A stretch of 64,000 bases of DNA from Photobacterium gaetbulicola Gung47 (GCA_000940995.1 CP005974.1:1798001-1862000), one strand, 5' to 3'; counted from the first letter of the stretch, positions 8,179 through 17,179 are shown. Program-made: numbers and translations. The notes: generated by a model from the sequence alone, not told the origin.

Positions 8179-9720
8179 ATGCAGTCGTTAGTTGATTTTC
8201 TCAATGGAATCATTTGGAGCCCGGTGCTGATTTATCTGTGTCTGGGTGCAGGTTTGTTCTACTCCATTACCACACGTTTCGTACAGCTGCGTCACTTCAG
8301 AGAGATGTGGCGTCTTCTGTTATCAGGCAAAAGTTCCGCTCAGGGTATCTCCTCTTTTCAGGCATTAGCCGTTTCACTTTCTGGGCGCGTAGGTACTGGT
8401 AACATTGCAGGTGTTGCTGCGGCTATCGGTTTCGGTGGTCCAGGTGCTGTTTTCTGGATGTGGGTTGTTGCCTTCTTGGGTGCCGCAACCGCATACAGTG
8501 AGTCTGCACTGGCACAGATTTACAAAGAAGAAGATGAAGACGGTCAATTCCGTGGCGGCCCGGCGTATTACATTGAAAAGGCGATGGGTCAGAAGTGGTA
8601 TGCCTGGATCTTTGCGATTGCAACTATCTTTGCCTGTGGTGTGCTTCTTCCTGGTGTCCAGTCGAACAGTATCGGTAATGCGGTTGAAGCAGCCTTTGGC
8701 CCGGGCCAGATGATTGAGACAACCATTGGTACTATCAGTTTGGCGAAAATTGTTACGGGTACCTTTGTTTCTATTATCCTGGCCTTCATCATCTTTGGTG
8801 GTGTAAAGCGTATCGCGAACTTCACCCAAGTTGTCGTTCCTTTCATGGCCTTGGCTTATATCGTTGTTGCTTTCATTATCATCTTGCTGAACATCAACAT
8901 GGTTCCGAGCATCTTCATGATGATTTTGGGCGATGCCTTTACGCCGATGGCGGGTGTCGGTGCGGCAATCGGTTGGGGTGTTAAGCGTGGTGTATACTCG
9001 AACGAAGCCGGCCAGGGTACGGGTCCTCATGCCGCAGCGGCTGCTGATGTACAGCACCCGGCTCAGCAGGGTCTGGTTCAGTCTTTCTCAATCTACATTG
9101 ATACCTTGCTCGTTTGTTCGGCAACAGCCTTCATGATCCTGATCACTGGCGCATACAATGTCCACGGTGGGGCTGAAGGGGTGTTCCTGGTACAGAATCT
9201 AGCCGCAGAGATTGGTGCTAACGGTCCTGTCTTTACCCAGATGGCGATTGAAAGTGCGATGCCTGGTATCGGTAAGCCGTTCATTGCTTTTGCACTGTTC
9301 TTCTTTGCCTTCACCACGATTCTCGCTTACTACTACATTGCTGAAACCAACATTGCTTACATCCGCCGTTCGATGAAACTACCTGGCATGATGTTTGTGC
9401 TGAAAATCATCCTAACGGTCGCGGTATTCTACGGTACGGTGAAAACCGCCAACCTTGCTTGGGCGATGGGTGATGTCGGTGTGGGCTTGATGGCTTGGCT
9501 GAACATTGTCGGTATCTTGATCATCTTCTTCCTGTCCAAGCCTGCACTGAAAGCGCTGAAAGACTACGAGAATCAGCAGCAGGCCGGTGTCAAGGACTTT
9601 ACTTTTGACCCTGTTAAGCTGGGTATCAAGAATGCCACTTACTGGGAAAAGAAACTCCACGGTAAAGTGGAAACTGAGCAGGTTGCAGACGACGCCGAGC
9701 CAGTGAAAACCACCATCTAG
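8179..9720 (+). CDS. Alanine/glycine:cation (Na+) symporter, AGCS family
   Basis: Inner-membrane protein of about 513 aa with roughly 10-11 membrane segments. It carries the AGCS signature region around residues 65-110 (SLSGRVGTGNIAGVAAAI, then GPGAVFWMWVVAFLGA) and GVKRGVYSNEAGQGTGPHAAAAA near residue 275. Members take up alanine or glycine with sodium (or protons). I choose ATG 8179 because GGGAG precedes it and homologues start at this point. An upstream ATG at 8089 would add 30 unconserved polar residues. It is a single-gene unit with its own terminator. Confidence 0.93.
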   Translation: MQSLVDFLNGIIWSPVLIYLCLGAGLFYSITTRFVQLRHFREMWRLLLSGKSSAQGISSFQALAVSLSGRVGTGNIAGVAAAIGFGGPGAVFWMWVVAFLGAATAYSESALAQIYKEEDEDGQFRGGPAYYIEKAMGQKWYAWIFAIATIFACGVLLPGVQSNSIGNAVEAAFGPGQMIETTIGTISLAKIVTGTFVSIILAFIIFGGVKRIANFTQVVVPFMALAYIVVAFIIILLNINMVPSIFMMILGDAFTPMAGVGAAIGWGVKRGVYSNEAGQGTGPHAAAAADVQHPAQQGLVQSFSIYIDTLLVCSATAFMILITGAYNVHGGAEGVFLVQNLAAEIGANGPVFTQMAIESAMPGIGKPFIAFALFFFAFTTILAYYYIAETNIAYIRRSMKLPGMMFVLKIILTVAVFYGTVKTANLAWAMGDVGVGLMAWLNIVGILIIFFLSKPALKALKDYENQQQAGVKDFTFDPVKLGIKNATYWEKKLHGKVETEQVADDAEPVKTTI

Positions 9721-9758
9721 GTGAGCAGCCACAACAAACAGTTTAACAGCTGAAGAAC

Positions 9759-9792
9759 AAGGCCATTGATATCAACTCAATGGCCTTTTTTA
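9759..9792 (+). terminator. Intrinsic terminator after the AGCS symporter
   Basis: AAGGCCATTGA and TCAATGGCCTT form an 11-bp perfect stem followed by a T-rich tract. Confidence 0.92.
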
Positions 9793-10043
9793 TTTTGCCG
9801 GTTTTGGTGGCAAGTTGTGAAGTGGCCTAGAGAAAAGGGGCTTACTGTCACACTAGACAATCAACTAGTGGCATAATAAAGCGTGCAACTTGGCTGGCAG
9901 CAAAGCTGTCGGTAGTGCCATATACCTGACAGGCTTCCATCTAAGTTATTGAAAGCAAATGATGTCATGGGTTTGTCAGGTTCGTGTCGTTCTCTATTTT
10001 CCAGAACAAAAGTACAGTTGAGTCAAACAGCAGAAAGGATTCT

Positions 10044-10514
10044 ATGATGATTGTCAGAAAGCTAAGGCTGCAGCGGGGTTGGTCGCAAGAGCATCTCTCG
10101 CAACTATCGGGTTTGAGCGTCCGGACTATCCAGCGTATTGAGCGGGGCCAGAACGCCGGACTGGAGTCCTTGAAATCACTGGCTGCTGTGTTTGACATTC
10201 CAGTTACCGAACTTCAGGGAGAGCCAGCAATGAACGACAAAGCACAAATTACCCCCGATGAAATGAAAGTCATCGAGCAGGTAAGAGAGATCAAAGGTTT
10301 TTATTCCCACTTGGTCACCTATGTCTTGGTGATAGCCATGCTGTTTGTGATCAACTACATGACCGACCCGAGTTATATATGGGCATGGTGGCCGGCCATG
10401 GGTTGGGGGATAGGGATCGTGTCCCACGGCCTGAGCGCCTTTGAAGTCTTTAACTTCTTTGGTGCAGAGTGGGAAAAACGCCAGATAGAGAAACGCCTGG
10501 GCCGCAAGCTATGA
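10044..10514 (+). CDS. XRE-type HTH regulator fused to a 2TM membrane domain
   Basis: This 156-residue protein has two parts. Residues about 3-60 form an XRE/Cro helix-turn-helix (RGWSQEHLSQLSGLSVRTIQRIE). Residues about 80-150 match the small 2TM domain family: a first hydrophobic segment (LVTYVLVIAMLFVINY), a short loop, a second segment (AMGWGIGIVSHGLSAF) and the tail W-E-K-R-x-I-E. The start is ATG 10044, preceded by AAAGGA; an ATG at 9984 gives a weaker extension. The architecture suggests a membrane-tethered transcription regulator. Its signal and target genes are unknown; the methyltransferase gene downstream is a possible target but lies beyond a hairpin. Confidence 0.8.
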   Translation: MMIVRKLRLQRGWSQEHLSQLSGLSVRTIQRIERGQNAGLESLKSLAAVFDIPVTELQGEPAMNDKAQITPDEMKVIEQVREIKGFYSHLVTYVLVIAMLFVINYMTDPSYIWAWWPAMGWGIGIVSHGLSAFEVFNFFGAEWEKRQIEKRLGRKL

Positions 10515-10547
10515 TGTGGTTTTAAGGCCACCGGATACAACTGGATT

Positions 10548-10573
10548 AGGGGCTGGTCGTGACCGGCCCCTTT
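10548..10573 (+). terminator. Hairpin after the XRE-2TM gene
   Basis: AGGGGCTGGTC and GACCGGCCCCT pair over 11 bp (one G-T) with a 2-nt gap and are followed by a short TTT. Probable terminator. Confidence 0.65.
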
Positions 10574-10634
10574 GCTAATTGCTCTAGCAAGATAGTAGGC
10601 ACACACTCAACTTCATTTAATGATGGGGGCTCAT

Positions 10635-11351
10635 ATGTCATCGAAGGCCAATGAAGAGGCTGCTCAAACGGCATCCCCCCGTCAGTGGATGAGATTAGTT
10701 GCGGTGTATCTGTTAATCCCGTTGGTTTTATTGGGATGCGCTGGGGATGTGGGGTGGTGGCAGGGATGGCTATTTTCGATGTTGTTCTTGGCGGCCGGGA
10801 TAGGTGGACGTATATGGGCCGAGCGACGCCACCCAGGATTAACTGCGGAAAGACAAAATAGTAAAAATATAGAAAAAGCAAAAGGCTGGGACAGAGTGCT
10901 GGCACCACTGATGGCGGTGAGCCTCGGGTTTCCTATGGTTATCGTAGCTGGGCTGGACCATCGCTATGGTTGGTCACTCGGCTTTGCGCCTTGGCTTGTT
11001 GTCACTGGTTTTATATTGGTTTTACTCGGATATGCTTTGGCTGTGTGGGCGCTAGCGGAGAACCGGTTTTTCTCCAGTGTGGTTCGCATTCAGACAGAAC
11101 GTGGCCATGTGGTATGTGATAGCGGCCCTTACCGGTTTGTACGGCATCCGGGGTATGCCGGAAATATCCTGGCACTGTTCGGCCTTGTTTTTGCTCTGAG
11201 TTCGGTATGGGCACTGATCCCTGCGGCGGTGGCATCAATTATTACGCTGATCAGAACCGTACTTGAAGATCAGACTTTGCACGAAGAGCTGCCGGGCTAT
11301 CGGGACTACGCAACACGCGTCTGCTATAGGTTGATTCCCAGAATATACTGA
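10635..11351 (+). CDS. Isoprenylcysteine carboxyl methyltransferase (ICMT)-like integral membrane protein
   Basis: Membrane protein of 238 aa with about five hydrophobic segments. The C-terminal half carries the ICMT/PEMT hallmark GPYRFVRHPGYAG (about residues 160-172), followed by a long hydrophobic hairpin and a conserved EDQTLHEELPGYRDY segment. These mark S-adenosylmethionine-dependent methyltransferases of membrane substrates. Bacterial members are abundant but their substrates are mostly unknown. The start is ATG 10635 with GGGGG just upstream; ATG 10620 is in frame and would add five residues. It is a single gene with no obvious partner. Confidence 0.85.
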   Translation: MSSKANEEAAQTASPRQWMRLVAVYLLIPLVLLGCAGDVGWWQGWLFSMLFLAAGIGGRIWAERRHPGLTAERQNSKNIEKAKGWDRVLAPLMAVSLGFPMVIVAGLDHRYGWSLGFAPWLVVTGFILVLLGYALAVWALAENRFFSSVVRIQTERGHVVCDSGPYRFVRHPGYAGNILALFGLVFALSSVWALIPAAVASIITLIRTVLEDQTLHEELPGYRDYATRVCYRLIPRIY

Positions 11352-11540
11352 AAGATCTGAACGCCCTGTGCGAGCCTGAACCATTGCAATCGTTTTGCTG
11401 CTATCTTTTTAGAACCATCGGTTCTAGTTCGGTTTTGTCCAACTTCGAGCTAGCTGGACAGGAGACTAGCTATCAATATTCACTTATAACTGATTAATAC
11501 ACAATTCGAATTGATGTGATTAATGGAATACACATAAATA

Positions 11541-11563
11541 AGGCAGTCCAATGACTGCCTCTT
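11541..11563 (-). terminator. Hairpin downstream of the GlyGly-CTERM remnant
   Basis: GGCAGTC and GACTGCC pair around a 4-nt loop. Read leftward it is followed by TTATTT, which fits a terminator for the leftward gene whose tail survives at 11581-11676. Confidence 0.55.
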
Positions 11564-11580
11564 GTTGGATAGAAACCTTG

Positions 11581-11676
11581 TTAATACTGGCGTCTTCGCC
11601 AACCAACGAATAGCATTGCTAACAGGCTTAATAGCCCCATCGAAGCACCACCACCTGATGAGCCAGCATCATCTCC
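11581..11676 (-). pseudogene. C-terminal remnant of a GlyGly-CTERM (rhombosortase-sorted) protein
   Basis: The leftward frame encodes 31 residues ending at TAA 11581-11583. It has the full layout of a GlyGly-CTERM tail: Ser/Gly-rich SSGGGASMG, a hydrophobic helix (LLSLLAMLFVG) and a basic end (WRRRQY). An in-frame stop lies immediately upstream (11677-11679), and no start codon or longer frame precedes it. Only the sorting signal of a once larger secreted protein therefore remains. GlyGly-CTERM tails are known in Vibrio, Shewanella and relatives, where they are processed by rhombosortase. Confidence 0.6.
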
Positions 11677-11887
11677 TTAAATACAATCGCTAGTTGCTTA
11701 AAGCTTCAACACTGCCGCGCTAAGAGCAACTATCTGTAATTAAATGCATGATTTTAAAGGTAAAGGGGCTCGTCATCACACCATTAAAATGCAACCCTGT
11801 GAATATCAGACCTTCCCCTTTGAACGAGCATCAAAAACTTTTTTAATAGTGGTGGACTTTTTGTTGTTCAATTGCTGAGGATAAAAG

Positions 11888-12649
11888 ATGAAAAAGGAAC
11901 TTTTGGTTATATTGTGCTCAAGTGTATTGCTATTTGGCTGCGGTGGTGGCAGCGGCAGCGGTTCGATTAATGATCAAGATCGTGATCTTGATGGCGATAA
12001 CAACTCAACTCGTTCTGATTACGGGATTTACGCTTTGGATAGTGAAGCTGAGGTGGTTCCCTTCTCGGTAATATTGAGCAAAAATGGAATAATATCAGTT
12101 GGTTATAATAATGGTGGGCTTAGTTTAAGTGGTTTTTCGTTGGTTGGAACAGAAGGCTCATCAATCAACCATGATTTTTACCTAAGTGATGATACAGGTG
12201 CGGTTAGATATAAAGCTTCACTTCAATTTGAAAGCACAGGGCAGTCTACAGGGGATGTATTACCATATACTCTAAAAATTCCACATTTTAACGTCGATGA
12301 ATCCGGGCTTGTCATCTACGGGAAGACGGAAGGGCACACCGGTGGTGATGAACTACTTGATAAAGCTTATTCCATACCAACGAATGATATGTTCTATACA
12401 TATAATGGAAATAACACCTTTACCATCACCGGACAGCAAGGGTGCACAACAACCGCTAAAGCATTGAATTCTGGCCTTGGTAATCCAGAGCAAATGCACT
12501 ATGACGTACTGATTAAGGAATCAACTTGTGAGACCGATGATCACTCGACAGGACTGTTAACGATCATGCGTGTTGACTCTGTTCACACGCTTGGGATCGT
12601 TATTCAGCTCAAAAATCGATACTCTGGCTTTGCTGGCATCGCCATGTGA
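11888..12649 (+). CDS. Hypothetical lipoprotein
   Basis: I do not recognise this 253-residue protein. It has a lipoprotein signal peptide (residues 1-17) with lipobox LFGC. A Gly/Ser linker (GGGSGSGS) and an acidic run (DQDRDLDGDNN) follow, then about 200 residues that look like a beta-rich, Gly/Ser/Thr-rich exported domain. Two further cysteines (QGC and STC, near residues 194 and 218) could form a disulfide. No Asp at +2, so outer-membrane sorting is likely. Codon use is AT-rich compared with the flanking core genes, and there is no partner gene, which suggests an accessory, possibly acquired gene. GAGGA precedes the start. Confidence 0.75.
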   Translation: MKKELLVILCSSVLLFGCGGGSGSGSINDQDRDLDGDNNSTRSDYGIYALDSEAEVVPFSVILSKNGIISVGYNNGGLSLSGFSLVGTEGSSINHDFYLSDDTGAVRYKASLQFESTGQSTGDVLPYTLKIPHFNVDESGLVIYGKTEGHTGGDELLDKAYSIPTNDMFYTYNGNNTFTITGQQGCTTTAKALNSGLGNPEQMHYDVLIKESTCETDDHSTGLLTIMRVDSVHTLGIVIQLKNRYSGFAGIAM

Positions 12650-12740
12650 TAAACGTTACTTAGTGATATTCCATGACAAGCCAGCTTTAGCTACCTTAAG
12701 TAAGTACTGAGTCATTGGTGTAGTTCATATATGGTCAACT

Positions 12741-12769
12741 AAAAAAAGGCCTTGCTCCAGCAAGGCTCT
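12741..12769. terminator. Hairpin after the lipoprotein gene
   Basis: GCCTTGCT and AGCAAGGC pair perfectly over 8 bp around CC. Seven A residues precede it and TCTT follows, so it could work in both directions. Confidence 0.6.
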
Positions 12770-12982
12770 TGCTATGTTTATTAGCTATTGATTAATTTTC
12801 TTACTGTTTTAGCCAGTCTCATACATCTACATTCACCGCATGGTTGTTGTGTGAATCTGCGATCAAGTTTAATGCAGGGACAGGGAAAAATGGTTGTATG
12901 ACAAACTGTAGCAAACTTGTTGCATATGTTTGGGGTATATTGTTAAAATCATCTTTATGATGGTGTTTTAAAAGGGATTTTT

Positions 12983-13489
12983 ATGCGTTTTTCTGCTTTG
13001 GTTGTGTTTGTTTCAACTGTAATCTTTAGTGGTCATGCTTTGGCAAATGACTCTCAGATACTCCTTAAAAGCTTTCATGATTATGGTATTAAAAAATGTG
13101 ACACATTTATTAGCCAAAATACTACCTTAAAAGGTAACTGGAACTTTTTTATCAATAAGCACGCAGGAGGAATTGATGGCCCTGTCACAGAGGTAACAGT
13201 TGTCAATATTTGGGGATCGAGAGGTGATACCGTAAAGACGGAAGATACTTATATTCAAACCCCAAAGAACTGTTACCTAAGACAAACTTGGACATTAACA
13301 GATCCTGGCTCATGCAGTGAAAATATTGATGGTAATCATTGGTATGTTTCTACGAAAATGCCAAACAAAGACTATACAACATACAAAAACTCTGGAGGGA
13401 TCGAGTTACATGCTAAAGAAATCCAAGTCGGTAACTTTAAAGTGTGTGTTCAAGAAGGCTCTAAGCGTTTGTCTGCTAAGCACGGTTAG
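12983..13489 (+). CDS. Hypothetical secreted protein
   Basis: I cannot place this 168-residue protein in a family. It starts with a clear Sec signal peptide (MRFSALVVFVSTVIFSG, cleavage probably after GHALA, residue 21). The mature part of about 147 residues has four cysteines, near residues 39, 98, 110 and 155, enough for two disulfides, and many aromatic residues. A purine-rich AAAAGGGA lies before the ATG. Base composition is AT-rich like the preceding lipoprotein gene, and the two form an accessory patch. It is probably periplasmic or released; function unknown. Confidence 0.72.
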   Translation: MRFSALVVFVSTVIFSGHALANDSQILLKSFHDYGIKKCDTFISQNTTLKGNWNFFINKHAGGIDGPVTEVTVVNIWGSRGDTVKTEDTYIQTPKNCYLRQTWTLTDPGSCSENIDGNHWYVSTKMPNKDYTTYKNSGGIELHAKEIQVGNFKVCVQEGSKRLSAKHG

Positions 13490-13601
13490 TGCTTTAGGTG
13501 TTGGAAACGAGATAAGTTAGTTCTTGACTGTTAAATATCTGCCCATCAATACATTGGTCATAAAATCAATCAAGCAACAAAAAACGCTTTCAATCAAAGT
13601 T

Positions 13602-13637
13602 AACCAAGTTAGCTCTTAATGAGTTAGCTTGGTTTTT
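13602..13637 (+). terminator. Intrinsic terminator after the secreted-protein gene
   Basis: A 14-bp stem (AACCAAGTTAGCTC with GAGTTAGCTTGGTT, two G-T pairs) around TTAAT is followed by a run of T. Confidence 0.85.
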
Positions 13638-13799
13638 GTTGGACTTTTGCTTACTCCCTTAATTTAAGTTCAAATAAAGGATTGCCACATTGACGGTAGT
13701 CTTGACATACCTGAAGTCATTCATCGTTAGCAAAATTAATAACCGGCATAGTTGGGCCAACGGGCAGCCATATCGGTTGCCCGGTTAAACTGGCTGGTG

Positions 13800-15668
13800 T
13801 TACACCACAAACTTGTTCATGATCGCGTCTTGCTCCCGGACTTTATTGATTTGCTCTTCCAGTGCCTGATCGGCGGCCGCCGCGGCATCAGAGACCTGCA
13901 CACTGAGCTCTTTGATGTTTAGGGTGTTGGTATTGATCTCTTCGGCCACCAGGCTCTGCTCCTCGGCGGCAGAAGCGATTTGTAGGTTCATGTCGTTGAT
14001 TTGCTGGATGGCCCCGCTGATCCTGACCAGCGCCTCGTCCGCTTCTTGAGATTTCTCCACCGTCGAGGCCGCAGTCTCTTTGCTCATGCCCATCACGTTC
14101 GCCGCCGAGCTTGCCCCGGACTGCAGTTGCTCGATCATCTGGCGAATTTCGGTGGTGGACTCCTGCGTTCGTTGGGCGAGTGTCCGTACCTCATCGGCCA
14201 CAACGGCAAAGCCTCGGCCAGATTCACCGGCACGCGCCGCCTCAATGGCCGCATTGAGGGCCAGCAGGTTGGTTTGATCGGCGATTTCATTGATCACCTT
14301 GAGAATGGACTCAATGTTGCCCGTCGACGCTTCCAGTTGTTTGACCACCTCAACCGCCTGATCAATTTGAGCGGAAAGATCTGAGATGGCACTGGCCGTG
14401 TGGGAGACAATGCGCCCACCGTCTTTGACCGCGTCATCAGCCTGTTGTGCTGCCGTTGCCGCCCCCTGTGCATTATTGGCTACCTCAACCGAGGTTGCCG
14501 CCATTTCGTGCATGGCGGTTACCAACTGATCCAGCTCTTTCAGCTGGTTGGACATGGCAGAAGCTGACTGTTGGGCCCCGGCGGCAGTTTGTTCGGTGCC
14601 GAGTAAAATATCACTGCTGAGTGATTTAGATTGCAGGATCAGGTTTTGCAGTTTCTCGGTAAAGGCATTGAATCCTTTAGCCAGCCCCGCAAACTCCTGA
14701 TCGGTATTGGTATCCAGCCGTCGGGTGAGATCGCCCTGGCCTGATGCCACATCCTGAATCGCGGTGTTGAGATCTGTCAGCGGTCGCATCAATACCTTGA
14801 TCAATACTAGCAGGGCGATAATTCCGGCCACCATGGCGATTAGCGAGTAGATAACCGCATCTGTCCGAAGCTGGTTGACTGCGGCAAAAGCGACGTTTTC
14901 ATCCAGTACCGCACCGATATACCACTCTTGGCCTGTGATCTGGGTAAAGGACAAGGTCACGGTTTTACCGTCTAGCTCAGCGTGGACGGCATTTGTTGCA
15001 ATCGGGTGGTTGCCAACAAACTCGCTCATTGGCTTACCGTTAAATCTGGCGTCGGGATGGGCAATGGTCGTGCCATCACCCGCGACGATGAAGAGGTAAC
15101 CGGCATTGAATAAAGAGACCTGGTTCACCAGCTCGGCCAGCCCTGACAGGCTCATATCGAAGAAGATCGCCCCCTGGAATTGCCCGTCAGAGAGCAAGGG
15201 GCTGGCGATGGAGACCAAAATCTCATTGCTGACAGAGTCTGCGTAAGGGGCAGTGATAACAATATCGCGGCTCTGCTTGCTGGCTATGTACCAAGGACGG
15301 GCTCGTGGCTCCCATGACTCCCCAGGATCCCAGCTCGGGTCATTGCTGGTGAAACTGCCGTCTTTTTCAAATCCCAGCCCGGTGAGCAAAAAAGCGTGTT
15401 TGAGAGTGGGTTGCTCAATGACGGTTTGGATATTGTCCAGTGACATGTCACTGGATACCAGGCTGGCGGTATAGGCAGCGAGAGACTTTTTGCTTGATAG
15501 TTCGGCATTGACCGTATTGCTCATGCCGGAAATGATTTCATCCATGCTTTGCATGACTAAAGACTGGATTTGGTTTTTGGTATTGAAATATTGGTTGGCA
15601 GACAGGAGCGAGAGTGCTGCTAGTAATATTGCCGATGATGTTGCGACAACTTTATGGCTGAACTTCAT
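13800..15668 (-). CDS. Methyl-accepting chemotaxis protein with periplasmic dCache-type sensor
   Basis: Chemoreceptor of 622 aa. An N-terminal membrane helix (about residues 8-27) is followed by a periplasmic double-Cache-like sensor (about 35-270) with the typical SWEPRARPWY motif. A second helix (about 275-295), a HAMP domain (about 296-350) and the cytoplasmic signalling domain follow. The hairpin tip is recognisable in EIADQTNLLALNAAIEAARA. Double-Cache receptors usually bind amino acids or other small molecules; the ligand here is unknown. I start at ATG 15668, preceded by GAGGGA; a TTG at 15683 is in frame but unlikely. It stands alone, without che genes nearby. Confidence 0.92.
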   Translation of the reverse strand: MKFSHKVVATSSAILLAALSLLSANQYFNTKNQIQSLVMQSMDEIISGMSNTVNAELSSKKSLAAYTASLVSSDMSLDNIQTVIEQPTLKHAFLLTGLGFEKDGSFTSNDPSWDPGESWEPRARPWYIASKQSRDIVITAPYADSVSNEILVSIASPLLSDGQFQGAIFFDMSLSGLAELVNQVSLFNAGYLFIVAGDGTTIAHPDARFNGKPMSEFVGNHPIATNAVHAELDGKTVTLSFTQITGQEWYIGAVLDENVAFAAVNQLRTDAVIYSLIAMVAGIIALLVLIKVLMRPLTDLNTAIQDVASGQGDLTRRLDTNTDQEFAGLAKGFNAFTEKLQNLILQSKSLSSDILLGTEQTAAGAQQSASAMSNQLKELDQLVTAMHEMAATSVEVANNAQGAATAAQQADDAVKDGGRIVSHTASAISDLSAQIDQAVEVVKQLEASTGNIESILKVINEIADQTNLLALNAAIEAARAGESGRGFAVVADEVRTLAQRTQESTTEIRQMIEQLQSGASSAANVMGMSKETAASTVEKSQEADEALVRISGAIQQINDMNLQIASAAEEQSLVAEEINTNTLNIKELSVQVSDAAAAADQALEEQINKVREQDAIMNKFVV

Positions 15669-15880
15669 TGGATCCCTCAACAAGCACTGAAATTAGAATA
15701 ACTATAATGTCGGCGCTGTAATGGAATTGTTAATCGACATTGTCGAGTATTGTGATCTGAGGTTGGATTTTTTTGCTGTATTGTTATTAAAAAGAAGTTT
15801 TATATGCTATCTGATGATTATTGATGTTGTGCTCAAGCGGATGGTAGAGAATGGATGCATTGAGTCCAGGGTGAAAACAA

Positions 15881-15903
15881 GAAAGGCAGGTAGCCTGCCT
15901 TTC
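15881..15903 (-). terminator. Intrinsic terminator downstream of purC
   Basis: GAAAGGCAGG and CCTGCCTTTC form a perfect 10-bp stem around TAG. Read leftward it lies 25 nt past the purC stop and runs into TTGTTTTC. Confidence 0.8.
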
Positions 15904-15927
15904 TTTGAAGAGATACGAACCCGGTAG

Positions 15928-17031
15928 TTAGTCGATCAAACCATATTCATCGCGCAGGACGGCAATGATTTCTGCTTTCGGATTTTGAGAAAGCTGGATT
16001 TTATTGCCAGTGATTTTCGCGGCAATCTCGGTGTAGGTTTTCGACAGGTTCATCAGTGCATCCACCGGCAGCTCGTTGTCACGGGCCAGGGCGAAGCGCT
16101 CATCCATGCGGTCTTTGTTCAGCAGGATATCTGGATCCGGGAAGTGGTTCAGCAGCATCTGGCGGAAGCCTTCCTTGGAGTTTTCGATGATTTCACCATC
16201 GCGGTAAGCCGCACCGTCCCAGATACGGGAAGAATCCGGTGTGCCCACTTCATCCATGTAGATCAGCTTTTCATTGCCTTTGGCATCGGTTACGTAACCG
16301 AATTCGAACTTGGTATCGACGAAGATCTGATCCAACGCCGCCAGCTCTTTGCTGATCACATCGAAGCCTTCCTCGAGCAGTTGCTCGTAGCGGCCGATAT
16401 CATCGGCGCTGCGGAAGTTGAATGCTTCAAAGTTGTTCTCCAGATCGGAGCGGGTGACATTGACATCGTCGACTTCCGGCACACCAGGAATACCGGTAAG
16501 AATTCCCTTGGTCGATGGTGTCATCAGTAGCTCAGGTAGCTTCTGATCTTTTTCCAGCCCTTCTGGTAGCTCGATACCGCAGAAGTTGCGTTCACCTTGG
16601 CTGTAGGCACGCCACATTGAACCTGTGATGTACTGGCGGCAAATCGCTTCAACCATCACGGGCTTGGCTTTTTGTACGATCCAGACAAACGGGTGCGGGA
16701 TATCCAGGATATGGCTGTCGGCTAGGCCATTTTCACGGAATAGCTTGAACCAGTGGTTGGAAATGGCGTTGAGTGCCGCTCCTTTACCCGGTACGCCTTT
16801 CAGGCCGCCTTCGGCGTGCCAGATGCAGTCGAAAGCAGAGATACGATCACTGATCACCATGATAGCCAGTGGGGCATCAGGTTGAACGTTGTAGCCTTTC
16901 TCTTTGATCAAGCGACGGCTATCTTCTTCGGTTAACCAGTAGACGGAACGAACCTTACCGCTATGGACGGGTTTATCGGTTCGGATTGGCAGGTCATCAT
17001 TTACAGCGAGAACTTGATCAGCAAGGCTCAT
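15928..17031 (-). CDS. purC: Phosphoribosylaminoimidazole-succinocarboxamide synthase (SAICAR synthetase)
   Basis: Enzyme of de novo purine synthesis that joins CAIR and aspartate using ATP to make SAICAR. The chain is 367 aa, longer than the 237-aa E. coli type but normal for Vibrionaceae. Visible motifs include KVRSVYWL near the N-terminus, MVISDRISAFDC in the nucleotide-binding region and the conserved LIYMDEVGTPDSSRIWD (about residues 245-261). It is transcribed alone, with a terminator downstream. A near-perfect PurR operator lies about 130 bp upstream, so purine repression is expected. Confidence 0.95.
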   Translation of the reverse strand: MSLADQVLAVNDDLPIRTDKPVHSGKVRSVYWLTEEDSRRLIKEKGYNVQPDAPLAIMVISDRISAFDCIWHAEGGLKGVPGKGAALNAISNHWFKLFRENGLADSHILDIPHPFVWIVQKAKPVMVEAICRQYITGSMWRAYSQGERNFCGIELPEGLEKDQKLPELLMTPSTKGILTGIPGVPEVDDVNVTRSDLENNFEAFNFRSADDIGRYEQLLEEGFDVISKELAALDQIFVDTKFEFGYVTDAKGNEKLIYMDEVGTPDSSRIWDGAAYRDGEIIENSKEGFRQMLLNHFPDPDILLNKDRMDERFALARDNELPVDALMNLSKTYTEIAAKITGNKIQLSQNPKAEIIAVLRDEYGLID

Positions 17032-17163
17032 GGCGAATTCCTATTTCAAAAGTTAAACGAAGGTAACCCGTGGTGGCATGACAAGCGGTTTTGCCCATGC
17101 CTGGGTCTCTAAACCCTTAATGGGGGCGATAATAACAGAACTCTCATGGCCTTTCAGCTAGAA

Positions 17164-17179
17164 AAGCAAACGTTTGCGC
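17164..17179. promoter_or_regulatory. PurR operator upstream of purC
   Basis: AAGCAAACGTTTGCGC matches the E. coli PurR consensus ACGCAAACGTTTGCGT at 14 of 16 positions, with an intact central palindrome. It sits between divergent purC and the helicase gene, 133 bp from the purC ATG. A possible purC -10 (TATTAT on the minus strand, near 17126-17131) lies between them. Confidence 0.8.

Noticed and set aside
8374..9057. 227-codon minus-strand frame
   Set aside because: It lies wholly inside the well-supported AGCS symporter and encodes no recognisable protein.
15721..15927. 68-codon plus-strand frame between the chemoreceptor and purC
   Set aside because: No Shine-Dalgarno, and it runs through the purC terminator to its end.
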